Shown here: positions 1 to 9,201 of the stretch, piece after piece | Layout: each line of letters opens with the position of its first letter | Position numbering within the stretch: the stretch's first letter is position 1 | Assembly: GCF_017745095.1 (NCBI RefSeq) | Contig: NZ_JAGHZZ010000060.1 | Location: 116,387-180,386 of the forward strand | Length of the DNA stretch: 64,000 nt | Direction: 5' to 3' | From: Sporocytophaga sp. | GTDB lineage: Bacteria > Bacteroidota > Bacteroidia > Cytophagales > Cytophagaceae | Notes under the pieces: model-generated | Seen by the model: the letters and a program-made list of their open reading frames with translations, nothing else | Database searches by the model: none | What the model was told of the DNA's origin: nothing | Program-made: the position numbers and the translations under genes

Positions 1-87
1 ATTAAGAATTATGTAATTCTAAACTTGCTTAAGTTGACGGCCATATCCTGAAGGAGAAGGACTTTAATTCCTCTAAGAATAACAGCT

Positions 88-2958
88 TTATCTCTTCTCA
101 AACTTTCTAACTTCAATGCCTTCTGATGTTAATATGCTCAGAAAATAAACACCTATAGGTAATGAAGATACATTGATAGGAAGTGTATTAAGGCCTTTTT
201 CTATAATATGATCTTTTGTTAAAATCTGTTTTCCTACAACATCTGATAATTCTATTAACACAGATGATTTTCCGTAAGTCACTATTTGGAGATACAATAC
301 CTCTGAAGCAGGATTTGGAAATAGGTTGATATAATCTTCATTGTCACCTTTCAGATGTATGATGAGACTATAAGTAAAAGTACCATCTTTTTCAACCATT
401 TTAAGCCTATAATAAAAACTGCTACCTCCATTCACATCTTGAAACTGATAGTGGCCAAGGCCTGTTGCAGAAACAAACCCTTTTGAGTCAAAATTAAATC
501 CATCACTACTGCTTTCAATTATAAAGCCTTCAACATTTTTTTCCAAAGCTGTGGACCAATACAAGTTTGCTACTCCATCCTGACTCACTCCTGAAAAAGA
601 TAAGAGCATTAATGGTAGCGGACAGCTCTTCTTAGCCCAGATAGGCATTCTTCCGCACGGAGCTCCATACTCAATCTCCCAATTAAAGAACGCTCCTGAT
701 TTCTTCTGATTTGGAAGAATGGTCATTACAACAGGAATGGAATAAGCTTCTTCTTCATCGCTGATTTTAAAAAAAGCTTTATCAATACCATCAATTCTTA
801 ATTCATAATTATTTCCTGGAGGAATATCAAAATTCAAGACAACTTTAGTCGGAACATCACATTGAATAGTGCCTGTTGCTGTTTGACCTGTTGCAACTCC
901 ATTCTGAAAAAGCTGAATGGTTATACTCCGAGTAAATGTATTGTTGTAACCGCAACCACCTGCATTCAATGCAGCTCTTACTTCCACTGACTTGAGTTTT
1001 ATCGGAGCTAATACATTAAATTTCCTTAATTCCTCTTGAACGGTAATATCATTATTTCCTTCAGATATATAATATTCCTGGGCTGCTCCAGCTCCGGTAG
1101 GGCCCAAAACAGTAGTTACTTTAACAGTATCTACAACATAGAACACAGTATCCTTAGTGAGTCCCGAAACAGTATAGTTGGTTCCTACATGAATAAGTGT
1201 ACCTCCGTTCTCCTCGGTAAACCAGCCATATTTCGCCGCAGCTTCAGGATTACCAACTTCAAGAGTGACAGTTGCAGGGCCAGCGTTATCACAGAAATAT
1301 TGATTTACAGGAACTTCATTCCCGATTTTTTTAATCACCACTGTATCTGTTGAGGAACAATTGGCTGTAGTTACTTTTACTACAAAAGTTCCCGGAGCAT
1401 TGGTTGTATAAACCGAATCTTTTTCTGCTGTTAACTCCACACCGTCTTTATACCAGATAAAGGAAGTTCCTGTCTTTTCTAATTTGGTATCAAGAACTGC
1501 TACCCCAGGATTACAAAGGGTTTGATCGCTACCAGCGGAAAACAGAATAACTTTGGGAGGTTGAGAAGAAATAGTAGAACAGGAAAAACCTGTTATGCCC
1601 GGAGATCCCGCTATAGCGCCATAACTAACAGAGTCTCCAGCTGTTAAACCCGGATTTCCGCCTTCTGAAACTACCTTTACTAAAGCGTTGCTAATAGAAG
1701 CAGCATTAAAACAAACGAGACCTCCACCGCCTCCACCGCCAGGACCATGTTCCGCGGCTGTAAGGCTTCCTCCGTTACCTCCTCGAGCTTGAATTGTAAG
1801 TGCTGAAGTACCGAAATCATTACATTCAATTTTAATAGAGCCACCGGCACCTCCACCGCCACCACCGTCATTTTCACCTTTTCCTCCTTGAATAAGATCG
1901 TAGTTAAAACCGATAAAACCATCAGAGATTATTTTGTTTCCATTGCCTTCAATCTTGTCAGCCTTTATCACAATGATACCACCGCCATCTCCACCTGAAT
2001 TTCCTCTATGGTTATTCTCATGTCCTGCACCACCACCACCACCAAGGAATAGACGCAAGCCTCCCATCCTGTCAAGAGCGATACCACCAGACCCATTGGA
2101 TATCACCCCACAAATTTCATTGGATATACCTATATAAGAGTTTCCTCCTCTTCCTCCGGCCCCCATATTGGAACCGCCACCTCCTCCTGCATTATGATTT
2201 AATCCACCGCCTCCTCCATTGGCAAGATTACCTGTACCTAATTCATACTGAGGATTTCTGAATTCAGTAATCCCTTCTCCTTTCCTCCCTGCCCATTGAA
2301 GGTTGGCACCATCAAGGAAAAATATACCATTTGCAAATTCATCACCTGGAGGCCCTCCCGTACCACATTCCGTAATATCTAGATTGCTGTTAGGATTCAC
2401 CGCTCCTCTGAAGCCCATACCTGTAACATCTATACTTCCTGAAAGAGACAGAGTACCATTTACCTCCATAAACAAAACCCCACCCTTGTTTCCATCCCAG
2501 GGAGCGCATGTAATCCCTCCGGCAGGAACAGTATAATTTCCAGGAGCTATAAACTTCTTTACAAGCTGTACCTTTCCATCTACAAAATAATTTCCTCCAA
2601 TGGTATTATCAAATGTAATGAGCTTTGTAGCCGCGTTGATCGCAGCAATTGAAAGGACTTCATGGAAACCTGTACTACCATAACTAATAATGTCTCCAAA
2701 AGTAGTATCCTGTGCCCAGCTTATATCAGCACCTTTCATCTGAATAAGAAGGACTTCATCCCCAACTGCAAATGATGTGACATCATCTACAATGACCTTA
2801 TTACAAGGATTAAGACAGGGATTACAGGATGGAAAATCGACCACCTTAGCATATTGATTTAAAACCAATGGTTGAGCCGAAAGAGCTTGAATAAGCGATA
2901 GGGCTGATAGAAATATTAACAGACCGCAGTTTTTTAGAAAAGCAAAATGCTTGTTCAT
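88..2958 (-). CDS. Secreted Gly-rich protein with T9SS type A sorting domain
   Basis: A 956-residue exported protein of unknown binding or structural role. Residues 1-28 form a signal peptide (hydrophobic core LLIFLSALSLIQALSA). Residues about 150-440 are extremely Gly-rich with repeated GGGGG runs, followed near 470-560 by an Ig-like stretch (SAGSDQTLC, then a Cys-bounded domain). Near 790-870 comes the FN3-like segment that often precedes a sorting domain. The last 75 residues (NLFPNPASEVLYLQI, then LSDVVGKQIL, ending GVYFLSILTSEGIEVRKFEK) match a type A T9SS C-terminal domain, so secretion and cell-surface anchoring through T9SS are expected from family knowledge. It sits alone on the minus strand at the window edge. 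The Gly-rich domain gives no functional clue; an adhesin or matrix role is only a guess. Confidence 0.85.
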   Translation of the reverse strand: MNKHFAFLKNCGLLIFLSALSLIQALSAQPLVLNQYAKVVDFPSCNPCLNPCNKVIVDDVTSFAVGDEVLLIQMKGADISWAQDTTFGDIISYGSTGFHEVLSIAAINAATKLITFDNTIGGNYFVDGKVQLVKKFIAPGNYTVPAGGITCAPWDGNKGGVLFMEVNGTLSLSGSIDVTGMGFRGAVNPNSNLDITECGTGGPPGDEFANGIFFLDGANLQWAGRKGEGITEFRNPQYELGTGNLANGGGGGLNHNAGGGGGSNMGAGGRGGNSYIGISNEICGVISNGSGGIALDRMGGLRLFLGGGGGAGHENNHRGNSGGDGGGIIVIKADKIEGNGNKIISDGFIGFNYDLIQGGKGENDGGGGGGAGGSIKIECNDFGTSALTIQARGGNGGSLTAAEHGPGGGGGGGLVCFNAASISNALVKVVSEGGNPGLTAGDSVSYGAIAGSPGITGFSCSTISSQPPKVILFSAGSDQTLCNPGVAVLDTKLEKTGTSFIWYKDGVELTAEKDSVYTTNAPGTFVVKVTTANCSSTDTVVIKKIGNEVPVNQYFCDNAGPATVTLEVGNPEAAAKYGWFTEENGGTLIHVGTNYTVSGLTKDTVFYVVDTVKVTTVLGPTGAGAAQEYYISEGNNDITVQEELRKFNVLAPIKLKSVEVRAALNAGGCGYNNTFTRSITIQLFQNGVATGQTATGTIQCDVPTKVVLNFDIPPGNNYELRIDGIDKAFFKISDEEEAYSIPVVMTILPNQKKSGAFFNWEIEYGAPCGRMPIWAKKSCPLPLMLLSFSGVSQDGVANLYWSTALEKNVEGFIIESSSDGFNFDSKGFVSATGLGHYQFQDVNGGSSFYYRLKMVEKDGTFTYSLIIHLKGDNEDYINLFPNPASEVLYLQIVTYGKSSVLIELSDVVGKQILTKDHIIEKGLNTLPINVSSLPIGVYFLSILTSEGIEVRKFEKR

Positions 2959-3421
2959 TAATCTTGAGCTTTATATATAAATGATTTTGATTGTGTATTC
3001 GAAGAAATGCGGCTTTTCTTCAATAAATACAAAATGATGAGATAATAAATAGATTAAATTATTCCTCTTTAATACTCTGAGGGGGGAAATAGTAATCAAT
3101 TTACACACTAAAAATATTTAACTATTCTGATATTTAATATAACTATATCGAAAAATTTAAAATTTTTTTTCAACATTTTCCCTCGAACACTGTAACTATT
3201 TGATTAAAAGATTTTTTAATTATTAACCAAAGTAAGCTTTTCAAAGGTATAATTCAGGAATAGGGAATAATTAACCTCAAAGAATTCAGAGGAAGTTTGA
3301 ATATTTATGCAGCATAGTTATACATGATAAATATTAACCTAAAAAAAATCCAGTTTTAATAAATCATAAAACATCAAAAAGATATTTGCATTATCTTGCT
3401 TCAACAATATAGATATACAGC
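2959..3421. other. Intergenic gap, divergent promoter region
   Basis: 463 bp of very AT-rich sequence between two divergent genes. No ORF with coding character, no tRNA fold and no clear terminator was seen. It presumably carries promoters for both neighbours, but no convincing -33/-7 pair could be assigned. Confidence 0.6.
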
Positions 3422-3907
3422 ATGAAAATTTACCTTGCCGGTCCTGACGTATTCAGGCAAAATGCAAAAGAACACTTCCATAAACTGGATACTTTTCTTT
3501 CTTCCAAAGGGCATAAAGCCTTGATTCCACTAGATAATCAGATTGACCCGACAAAAGCCGAACTTGAATGCGAACAAATCTTCAATGGAAATATCCAGAT
3601 GATTGAAATGGCAGATGTTGTGGTAGCGAATATAGATCCATTTCGGGGAGCTTGCATGGATGATGGTACTGCATTTGAAATAGGGATGGCATTCGGTAAA
3701 AAGAAAAAGATTTATGCCTACTGTACCGAACCAGAATGTACAATTCCAGAAACGACAAAAAAGATGTTTGATATCTCCAAACAACCTGAATACAGCGAAG
3801 TAGAAGATTTTGGTCACTGTGTAAACCTAATGATTCATTATGCAATAGTACAATCAGGAGGTAAAATCTTCAGAACCTTTGAAGAATGTATTGAAGCTTT
3901 GAGTTAA
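3422..3907 (+). CDS. Nucleoside 2-deoxyribosyltransferase family protein
   Basis: A 161-residue cytosolic enzyme of the nucleoside 2-deoxyribosyltransferase family, which transfers the deoxyribose of a deoxynucleoside to another base or hydrolyses it in nucleotide salvage. The N-terminus has the family opening MKIYLAGPDVFRQNA. The central MADVVVANIDPFRG followed by MDDGTAFEIGMAFGKKK is the family signature: a Rossmann-like fold with the catalytic acidic residues in D-P-F-R-G and D-D-G-T-A-F-E-I-G. Length is normal for the family. Its stop codon directly abuts the stop of the convergent MFS gene, with no spacer. Substrate preference cannot be read from sequence. Confidence 0.88.
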   Translation: MKIYLAGPDVFRQNAKEHFHKLDTFLSSKGHKALIPLDNQIDPTKAELECEQIFNGNIQMIEMADVVVANIDPFRGACMDDGTAFEIGMAFGKKKKIYAYCTEPECTIPETTKKMFDISKQPEYSEVEDFGHCVNLMIHYAIVQSGGKIFRTFEECIEALS

Positions 3908-5341
3908 TTACACTTGCTCTCCTTCATTTTCAGGAATATTGAGGTAAGACAATATTGCAGCGCCAAGAACAAACAGTGTCAAAGCATAATAAACAAAATG
4001 CATTCCATAAACTTGAGCATGATTGCTTAACTCTTTAATACCTGATGAATGAGCAATTTGCTTTCTGAATGAATACCATATAGCCGCCGCTATTGAAACT
4101 CCCATCAGTAGCCCTAGATTTCTCATAAAAGCAAGTGCACTGCTTCCCACACCTCTAAGGTGGGCGGGAGCGGAATTTAAAGCTCTGGAGCTATTGGGAG
4201 ATTGAAACAATCCAAAGCCAAGGCTAACCAAAGCGCTTCTCCATACAATCTGGTGCCAGTCCCAGTTTTCTGTAATAAATGTAAAGGAAAAATAACCTGC
4301 AGCTGTAATTATAAGACCAATTGTAGCTATAAAACGCGGACCGACTTTATCGGAAAGAAACCCTCCTATAGGAGCTATTATGCTGAGCGTCGCGGGACCT
4401 GCAAGCAAAATAAAGCCCGCCTTTTCAGGAGGGTAGTTCAAAATTTGCTGCAGGTAAAAAGGTAAAATAAAGAAGTTAGCTCCAGTGGATGTAAATGCCA
4501 GCCAGGCCGATATTATTGAATAACTATAATTTTTTCTTTTAAACAGGGCAAAGTTTAGCATAGGGACCGGGGCCTTTTTCTGCCAAAAGAAAAAACAGGT
4601 TAGAAGTATTACCCCTGCTATAAGATACATTATCACAGCCTTGTTGCTCCATCCATAAGCATCCAATGGCCCCAGATAAAGCCCAACCAGAAATAATATT
4701 GCTCCGCCAAGAAACAGTAGTGCTCCAGGATAATCGAAGTACTCCTTTTTCCTTTCAGCTCCTCCTGGAATATTTTTGAGCGTAAATATAATTGCGATGA
4801 TCCCAAGTGGAACATTTACAAAAAAAATGCTTTTCCACCCTAATGATCCCAGTAAGATTCCACCCAAAACAGGACCAAGACTATTGCCAGTAGCGACTAT
4901 CGTACCGATTAGACCTAAAGCCTTTCCACGGTCCTTGGGCTCAAAAACATTTGCAATGATCGCCGGCCCTACAGCAAACAACATGGAAGCACCTATCCCC
5001 TGAATTACCCTAAAGGCTGTCAAATACCATATACCTGGTGCAATTCCACAGAGCAAAGAACCAATAGTAAATATTGCAAATCCAGAGACATATACAGGCT
5101 TCGTTCCGATTATATCAGAGATCCTGCCCATGATCAGCAAGGTACTTGTAGTTGTAAGAAAATAAGATACCACAATCCACTGAACTGCATTACCAGCTTG
5201 AAGCTCTGTTTTAATTGTGGGAAGTGCAATATTTACAATACTTCCATCAAGTGTAGCCATTAACACACCAAATGAAACATTAGCGAGGATCAACCACTTA
5301 TTTTTGTATTTATTTTCAGGTACTTTCCCGGTATCTATCAT
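3908..5341 (-). CDS. MFS transporter, DHA2 (EmrB/QacA) type
   Basis: A 477-residue polytopic inner-membrane drug/proton antiporter of the DHA2 (14-helix) branch of the major facilitator superfamily. The first helix carries VSFGVLMATLDGSIVNIALP, typical of EmrB/QacA proteins (motif D1). Motif A is visible as GRISDIIGTKPVYVSG, and motif C as GNSLGPVLGGILLG in helix 5, which marks antiporters. Family knowledge suggests export of hydrophobic compounds; the substrate is unknown. No membrane-fusion partner lies next to it. Transcription reads in from a small DUF493 gene on the same strand, but a strong hairpin terminator lies between them, so it probably has its own promoter in 5342-5440. Confidence 0.9.
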   Translation of the reverse strand: MIDTGKVPENKYKNKWLILANVSFGVLMATLDGSIVNIALPTIKTELQAGNAVQWIVVSYFLTTTSTLLIMGRISDIIGTKPVYVSGFAIFTIGSLLCGIAPGIWYLTAFRVIQGIGASMLFAVGPAIIANVFEPKDRGKALGLIGTIVATGNSLGPVLGGILLGSLGWKSIFFVNVPLGIIAIIFTLKNIPGGAERKKEYFDYPGALLFLGGAILFLVGLYLGPLDAYGWSNKAVIMYLIAGVILLTCFFFWQKKAPVPMLNFALFKRKNYSYSIISAWLAFTSTGANFFILPFYLQQILNYPPEKAGFILLAGPATLSIIAPIGGFLSDKVGPRFIATIGLIITAAGYFSFTFITENWDWHQIVWRSALVSLGFGLFQSPNSSRALNSAPAHLRGVGSSALAFMRNLGLLMGVSIAAAIWYSFRKQIAHSSGIKELSNHAQVYGMHFVYYALTLFVLGAAILSYLNIPENEGEQV

Positions 5342-5436
5342 TTAAAAAGTATTCTACATATGATTATACACTATACTATAACTTCATAAATGGAGAAATA
5401 GCTAAACTAAAGGGAAAACCTAAAAAAAAACCTGAT

Positions 5437-5479
5437 AAAAGCAAAAAACCGTCCCTTAATGGGACGGCTTTTTGCTTTT
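5437..5479. terminator. Rho-independent terminator, bidirectional shape
   Basis: GC-rich stem CCGTCCC-TTAAT-GGGACGG flanked by A-run and T-run arms (AAAAGCAAAAAA / CTTTTTGCTTTT). It lies 3' of the minus-strand DUF493 gene, whose transcript it should end, and upstream of the MFS gene. Confidence 0.85.
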
Positions 5480-5515
5480 ATGTTAAAGTCTTTCAAATAG
5501 TCAATGTTTTAAAAT

Positions 5516-5776
5516 TTATAAGGCTACTACACCCTCAATTTTGGAAGCTTCTTTATAATAATGTATTACAGACTCTCCAGATTCAACAGCGAATGTAGAT
5601 GTAACACTCACATAGTTTCCTTTTTGTGAATATTTTTTCTCTGTAATTCTTCCCTCAAAAATATCAACCAACTCTTTTTCTTTCTCGGTAGGAACAATAA
5701 ACTTGAACATGTAAATGGATGGCCATGATAATTTTTCAAGCCTTTCCTGCAAACCTTTAAATTTCTTATCTTCCAT
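5516..5776 (-). CDS. DUF493 (YbeD-like) protein
   Basis: An 86-residue protein of the DUF493/YbeD family, a small ferredoxin-like alpha/beta fold of uncertain role, often called a regulatory ACT-like domain. Visible features: WPSIYMFKFIVPTEKEKELV near the start, then the central strand KGNYVSVTSTFAVESGESVI and the end YYKEASKIEGVVAL, all family hallmarks. Full length for the family. It is transcribed alone; the strong terminator at 5437-5479 ends its message. In some bacteria DUF493 is near lipoate genes, but no such gene is seen here. Confidence 0.85.
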   Translation of the reverse strand: MEDKKFKGLQERLEKLSWPSIYMFKFIVPTEKEKELVDIFEGRITEKKYSQKGNYVSVTSTFAVESGESVIHYYKEASKIEGVVAL

Positions 5777-5843
5777 AAATTTGGTAACTGGAACTATTAA
5801 AATTGCGTTCCAAAAAACATGCTAAAAATCGTAAAACTTTCTC

Positions 5844-6824
5844 ATGCCTGAAAGAAAATTTATTTTAAATACTTTGCTCACAGATGGAATCATTTCCACC
5901 GAAAACAAAGAAAAGCTTGAAAACTATGAGCAAACCAAGCTTTTTTCACTCTTTTGGGAAGTAAAAACAGTTTTATACCTGGGAGTATTACTTTTCTCAG
6001 CAGGAGCTGGTTTAATTATTTATTTGAATATTGACTCCATCGGCCATATTTCAATTATTTCCCTTATAGGACTGGCATGCACGGCCTGCTTCTACATTAC
6101 TTTCAAAAAAAGTGAGCCCTTTTCCTTTAATGAAATAATCAGTACCTCTCCATGGAATGATTATATATTGCTTCTCGGATGCTTGCTTTTTTTATCACTG
6201 GAAACATATCTGCAAGTCCAATACACCATATTCGGAACACAATATGGTACTGCCACTATTATCCCTACGCTCTTATTCTTCCTTCTTGCATACAGATTTG
6301 ATCATAAGGGTGTTTTAAGTATGGCAGTTACCGGTCTTGCAGGTTGGGCAGGTATAGCAGTAACTCCAAGAGCAGTATTAGATGGCCTGGACAACTTCAC
6401 TGACCATTCCTATATATGGACTGCTCTGGGTTTGGGTTGCTTTCTGAATGCCTTGGCAATTGGGTTTCAAAGGATCAATCTGAAGAATCATTTTGCATTT
6501 ACTTATCTCAACTTCGCCATTCATATTCTTTTCATAGCAACATTGTCTGGTTTATTTTTAGAAACCAATCACCTTGTCTTTATACCAGTTTTATTTGTAC
6601 TGGCAGGAGTTTATTATTTCCAGGCAAGAAAACTTGAATCTTATTATTTCCTGCTTTTCATTCTCATCTATTTATATATAGGTGTTACCTATATTATTTT
6701 TTATCTAATGTTTAAAACCGGAGCAGGCTTTGAATTAGTCTACTTTGGATTTTTCTATTTTATCGGCAGTTGTGCTATGGCAGTTTACCTAATCAAGAAT
6801 CATAAAAGTCTGTTGAAAATATGA
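5844..6824 (+). CDS. DUF2157-like polytopic membrane protein
   Basis: A 326-residue membrane protein with a short amphipathic N-terminus (residues 1-35) and about 9-10 hydrophobic segments, the first starting at VLYLGVLLFSAGAGLIIYL. The arrangement (N-terminal helical region, then a paired-helix first block and many short loops) resembles DUF2157 proteins, whose function is unknown. It overlaps the next gene by the 4 bases ATGA, so translational coupling is likely. The downstream gene has the same architecture, suggesting the pair works together or arose by duplication. Confidence 0.7.
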   Translation: MPERKFILNTLLTDGIISTENKEKLENYEQTKLFSLFWEVKTVLYLGVLLFSAGAGLIIYLNIDSIGHISIISLIGLACTACFYITFKKSEPFSFNEIISTSPWNDYILLLGCLLFLSLETYLQVQYTIFGTQYGTATIIPTLLFFLLAYRFDHKGVLSMAVTGLAGWAGIAVTPRAVLDGLDNFTDHSYIWTALGLGCFLNALAIGFQRINLKNHFAFTYLNFAIHILFIATLSGLFLETNHLVFIPVLFVLAGVYYFQARKLESYYFLLFILIYLYIGVTYIIFYLMFKTGAGFELVYFGFFYFIGSCAMAVYLIKNHKSLLKI

Positions 6825-8020
6825 TTATCTATAACAAAAAATCACTGGAAAATCTCAGACTTATTGAGCAGACTAAGATCTGGAAGGAAAAACAATTACT
6901 ATCCGAATCATTATTTGAGAAGATAAAAGGTAAATATATAAATGATCTCTATACACCCAATTTCTTTATACGGACAGGCTTATTCCTCTTCACCGCAATA
7001 CTGATTGGTGCAAGTCTTGGTCTTGTCACTCTTATAACATATGGTGATAGCGGCTCACAAACAGGCTTGTTGATCAGAATTTTGATTTATGCAATCATTA
7101 CAGGATTCACCACCGAAATCGTAATTAAAGAAAAAAAGTTTTTCAGAGCAGGTGTTGATGATGCTTTGCAATATGCAACTGTTGGTCTTCTTATTTCTGT
7201 GATCGGAATTTTCTTTGATAATTTAAATCACAATAGTGAATCTTATTATGATAATACTGACTACACAATACAGATACTTGCATTTTCTTTACCCATCCTC
7301 ATTTTCTTTGCAATACGCTATGTAGACCGCTTGCTCACAGCACTGGCATTCGGAATATTCATTTACATTGTCTTCTATATTGTATCTAATGCAGGAAATA
7401 TAGGGAAAGCAATTTGTCCTTTTGTCATATGCATTATAAGTTTTCTAATATATCAGCTCGTTAAAAAATATGGTTATGTTGAAAGAAGGCTGCTTTGGAA
7501 AGATAATTTCAATATCCTAGAACTGCTCAGTTTACTTACCTTATATCTTTCTGTTAATTACTTCGTGGTAAGGGAACTTAATGCAATATTGAATAATGAA
7601 TATTCAAGCACTCAAATACCACTTGCCTGGATATTCTACATTACTACAACTGTTATACCTTTGCTATACATTTATTTTGGTATAATAAAAAAAGACAGGC
7701 TACAACTTCAGCTAGGCATGATGCTGATTACATTGGCAGTATTTACATTTAAATATTATTTCAGTCTTGGCCATCATGAAATAACGATTACACTTGCCGG
7801 AATTATTATGATTGGTGTTGCATGGTTGGTAAATAAACTTTTGAAAACGCCTAAAGTGGGATTAACACTAGATAAGGATGTATTAGAAAAAGAATTCAAC
7901 TTAACTGATGCAGAAGCTCTGGTAATTGCAGAGACAATGGGAAAAGACTCAGCGCAACAAGATGATTTTACATTTGGAGAAGGTAATTTCGGAGGTGGTG
8001 GTTCAGGAGGGAAGTTCTGA
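6821..8020 (+). CDS. DUF2157-like membrane protein with Gly-rich tail
   Basis: A 399-residue polytopic membrane protein coupled to the preceding gene through an ATGA overlap. Residues 1-45 form a charged helical N-terminus (EKIKGKYINDLYTPNFFIRTG), followed by about 10 membrane segments from FLFTAILIGASLGLVTLITY onward. The cytosolic C-terminus has TLDKDVLEKEFNLTDAEALV and ends in a short tail GGGGSGGKF. Such Gly/Ser-rich tails with a basic end are seen on some TPM-linked membrane proteins; the function here is unknown. The weak hairpin after it (8054-8074) lacks a T-run. Confidence 0.68.
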   Translation: MIIYNKKSLENLRLIEQTKIWKEKQLLSESLFEKIKGKYINDLYTPNFFIRTGLFLFTAILIGASLGLVTLITYGDSGSQTGLLIRILIYAIITGFTTEIVIKEKKFFRAGVDDALQYATVGLLISVIGIFFDNLNHNSESYYDNTDYTIQILAFSLPILIFFAIRYVDRLLTALAFGIFIYIVFYIVSNAGNIGKAICPFVICIISFLIYQLVKKYGYVERRLLWKDNFNILELLSLLTLYLSVNYFVVRELNAILNNEYSSTQIPLAWIFYITTTVIPLLYIYFGIIKKDRLQLQLGMMLITLAVFTFKYYFSLGHHEITITLAGIIMIGVAWLVNKLLKTPKVGLTLDKDVLEKEFNLTDAEALVIAETMGKDSAQQDDFTFGEGNFGGGGSGGKF

Positions 8021-8105
8021 TTAGGGAGCAACTTAAGATAAATTTAATATAATCCCTTTGCTTTACTCAAGGGGCATTATTCAGAAACAATTAACAGAAT
8101 ATAAA

Positions 8106-8996
8106 TCAAAAAGTATTATTGGGGATAATAATCTTTACTGTTGTCCCATTTTTCTCTCCACTGGAAATAAAGAGTTCTCCCTGTAAATGCTCTACAGCGC
8201 TTTGTACAAGAAATAAGCCCATCCCACTACCTTCAGACTTTTCACTGCCTCTGAAAAACATTTCTGTAACAAGACTAAGCACTCCCTCTCTTATTCCATA
8301 TCCATTATCTGTAATAGAAAAAGTAATATGGTCAAGTGTTATATCCATCACAAAGGTAATTTCTAACCTTTCATTTCTTCCGAAAACAATACTGTTTTCA
8401 AATATCTCTCTGAAGATGACATGCAAAATATCAGGATCTGAATTGAAATCCCTGTTTTCCGGAAGTTGAGTATGAATGACCGGAAAACGATGTGAGTGAT
8501 TTTGGTAAAGTTTATCTTTAAACTCTGTGAAGAAAGTATCGAAATCTATTCTGGAGATAATGCTTTTCTCTGTTTTTAACCTCCCAAGGAATGAAAGTCC
8601 GTCCAGTAATCTGCTTAACTTGCGTAAAGTCAGTCTCATTAAATTGGACATTTCTTTAATCTCTTCCTGATCATTAGTAAGCTCTATAAGATTAAGTAGA
8701 CCTTCAGAAGTGCTTACGGGACCTTTCATATCATGAGATGCCCGATATAACAATGCATTAAGTTGGTTATTGATTGCAAGCAGTTCTATTGTACGATCAG
8801 CAACTATCTTCTCCAAAAGAAGATTCTGTTCTTTAATTTTCTCTTTGGCAAACTTAAGTTCCTGATTAAGACCACCCATATTACGCAGCGTCATTCCGAA
8901 CATATTCTCCTGAGTAGTGATATGTTCTTTAAGCCTTGCGTTTTCTTTTTGAATTTCTAAAAATTGCTGATAATCAAAAGTCTGGGTTTCCTTCAT
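8106..8996 (-). CDS. Soluble sensor histidine kinase
   Basis: A 296-residue histidine kinase without membrane segments. Residues 1-75 are a long coiled coil (QKENARLKEHITTQENMFG and onward). The HisKA H-box is RASHDMKGPVSTSEGLLNL with the phosphoacceptor at His88. The catalytic HATPase_c domain shows an N-box around IFREIFENSIVF, a G1 box ITDNGYGIREG and a G2 box SEGSGMGLFLVQSAVEHL. No sensory domain can be seen other than the coiled coil, and no response regulator lies next to it. Its HisKA and coiled-coil style matches the kinase half of the 7TMR kinase at 19023-20996. It is convergent with the DUF2157-like pair. Confidence 0.88.
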   Translation of the reverse strand: MKETQTFDYQQFLEIQKENARLKEHITTQENMFGMTLRNMGGLNQELKFAKEKIKEQNLLLEKIVADRTIELLAINNQLNALLYRASHDMKGPVSTSEGLLNLIELTNDQEEIKEMSNLMRLTLRKLSRLLDGLSFLGRLKTEKSIISRIDFDTFFTEFKDKLYQNHSHRFPVIHTQLPENRDFNSDPDILHVIFREIFENSIVFGRNERLEITFVMDITLDHITFSITDNGYGIREGVLSLVTEMFFRGSEKSEGSGMGLFLVQSAVEHLQGELFISSGEKNGTTVKIIIPNNTF

Positions 8997-9201
8997 ACAT
9001 ATCTTTAAACCAATGCTTCTAATTACTGGTTTTGTCAGGAAAAGGATTCAAAATAAATTAAAAAATGTGGATAAACTGGAGAAAAAAGAGGTGACGGACT
9101 CCCCCGTCACCAGTGTAAGCAGAGAGGAATATAATTCCGAATTGCAAAAGTAACGAATTAATCTGAATCCTATTGCCTCTTCACAACTTTTAAAAAACTC
9201 T

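Noticed and set aside
1680-2540. Open frames on both strands across the Gly-rich domain
   Set aside because: They are by-products of the GGN-rich codons of the real minus-strand gene and have low-complexity Pro or Val/Glu content.
8054-8074. Hairpin between the DUF2157-like gene and the histidine kinase
   Set aside because: Only seven pairs with a G-T wobble and no T-run on either strand.
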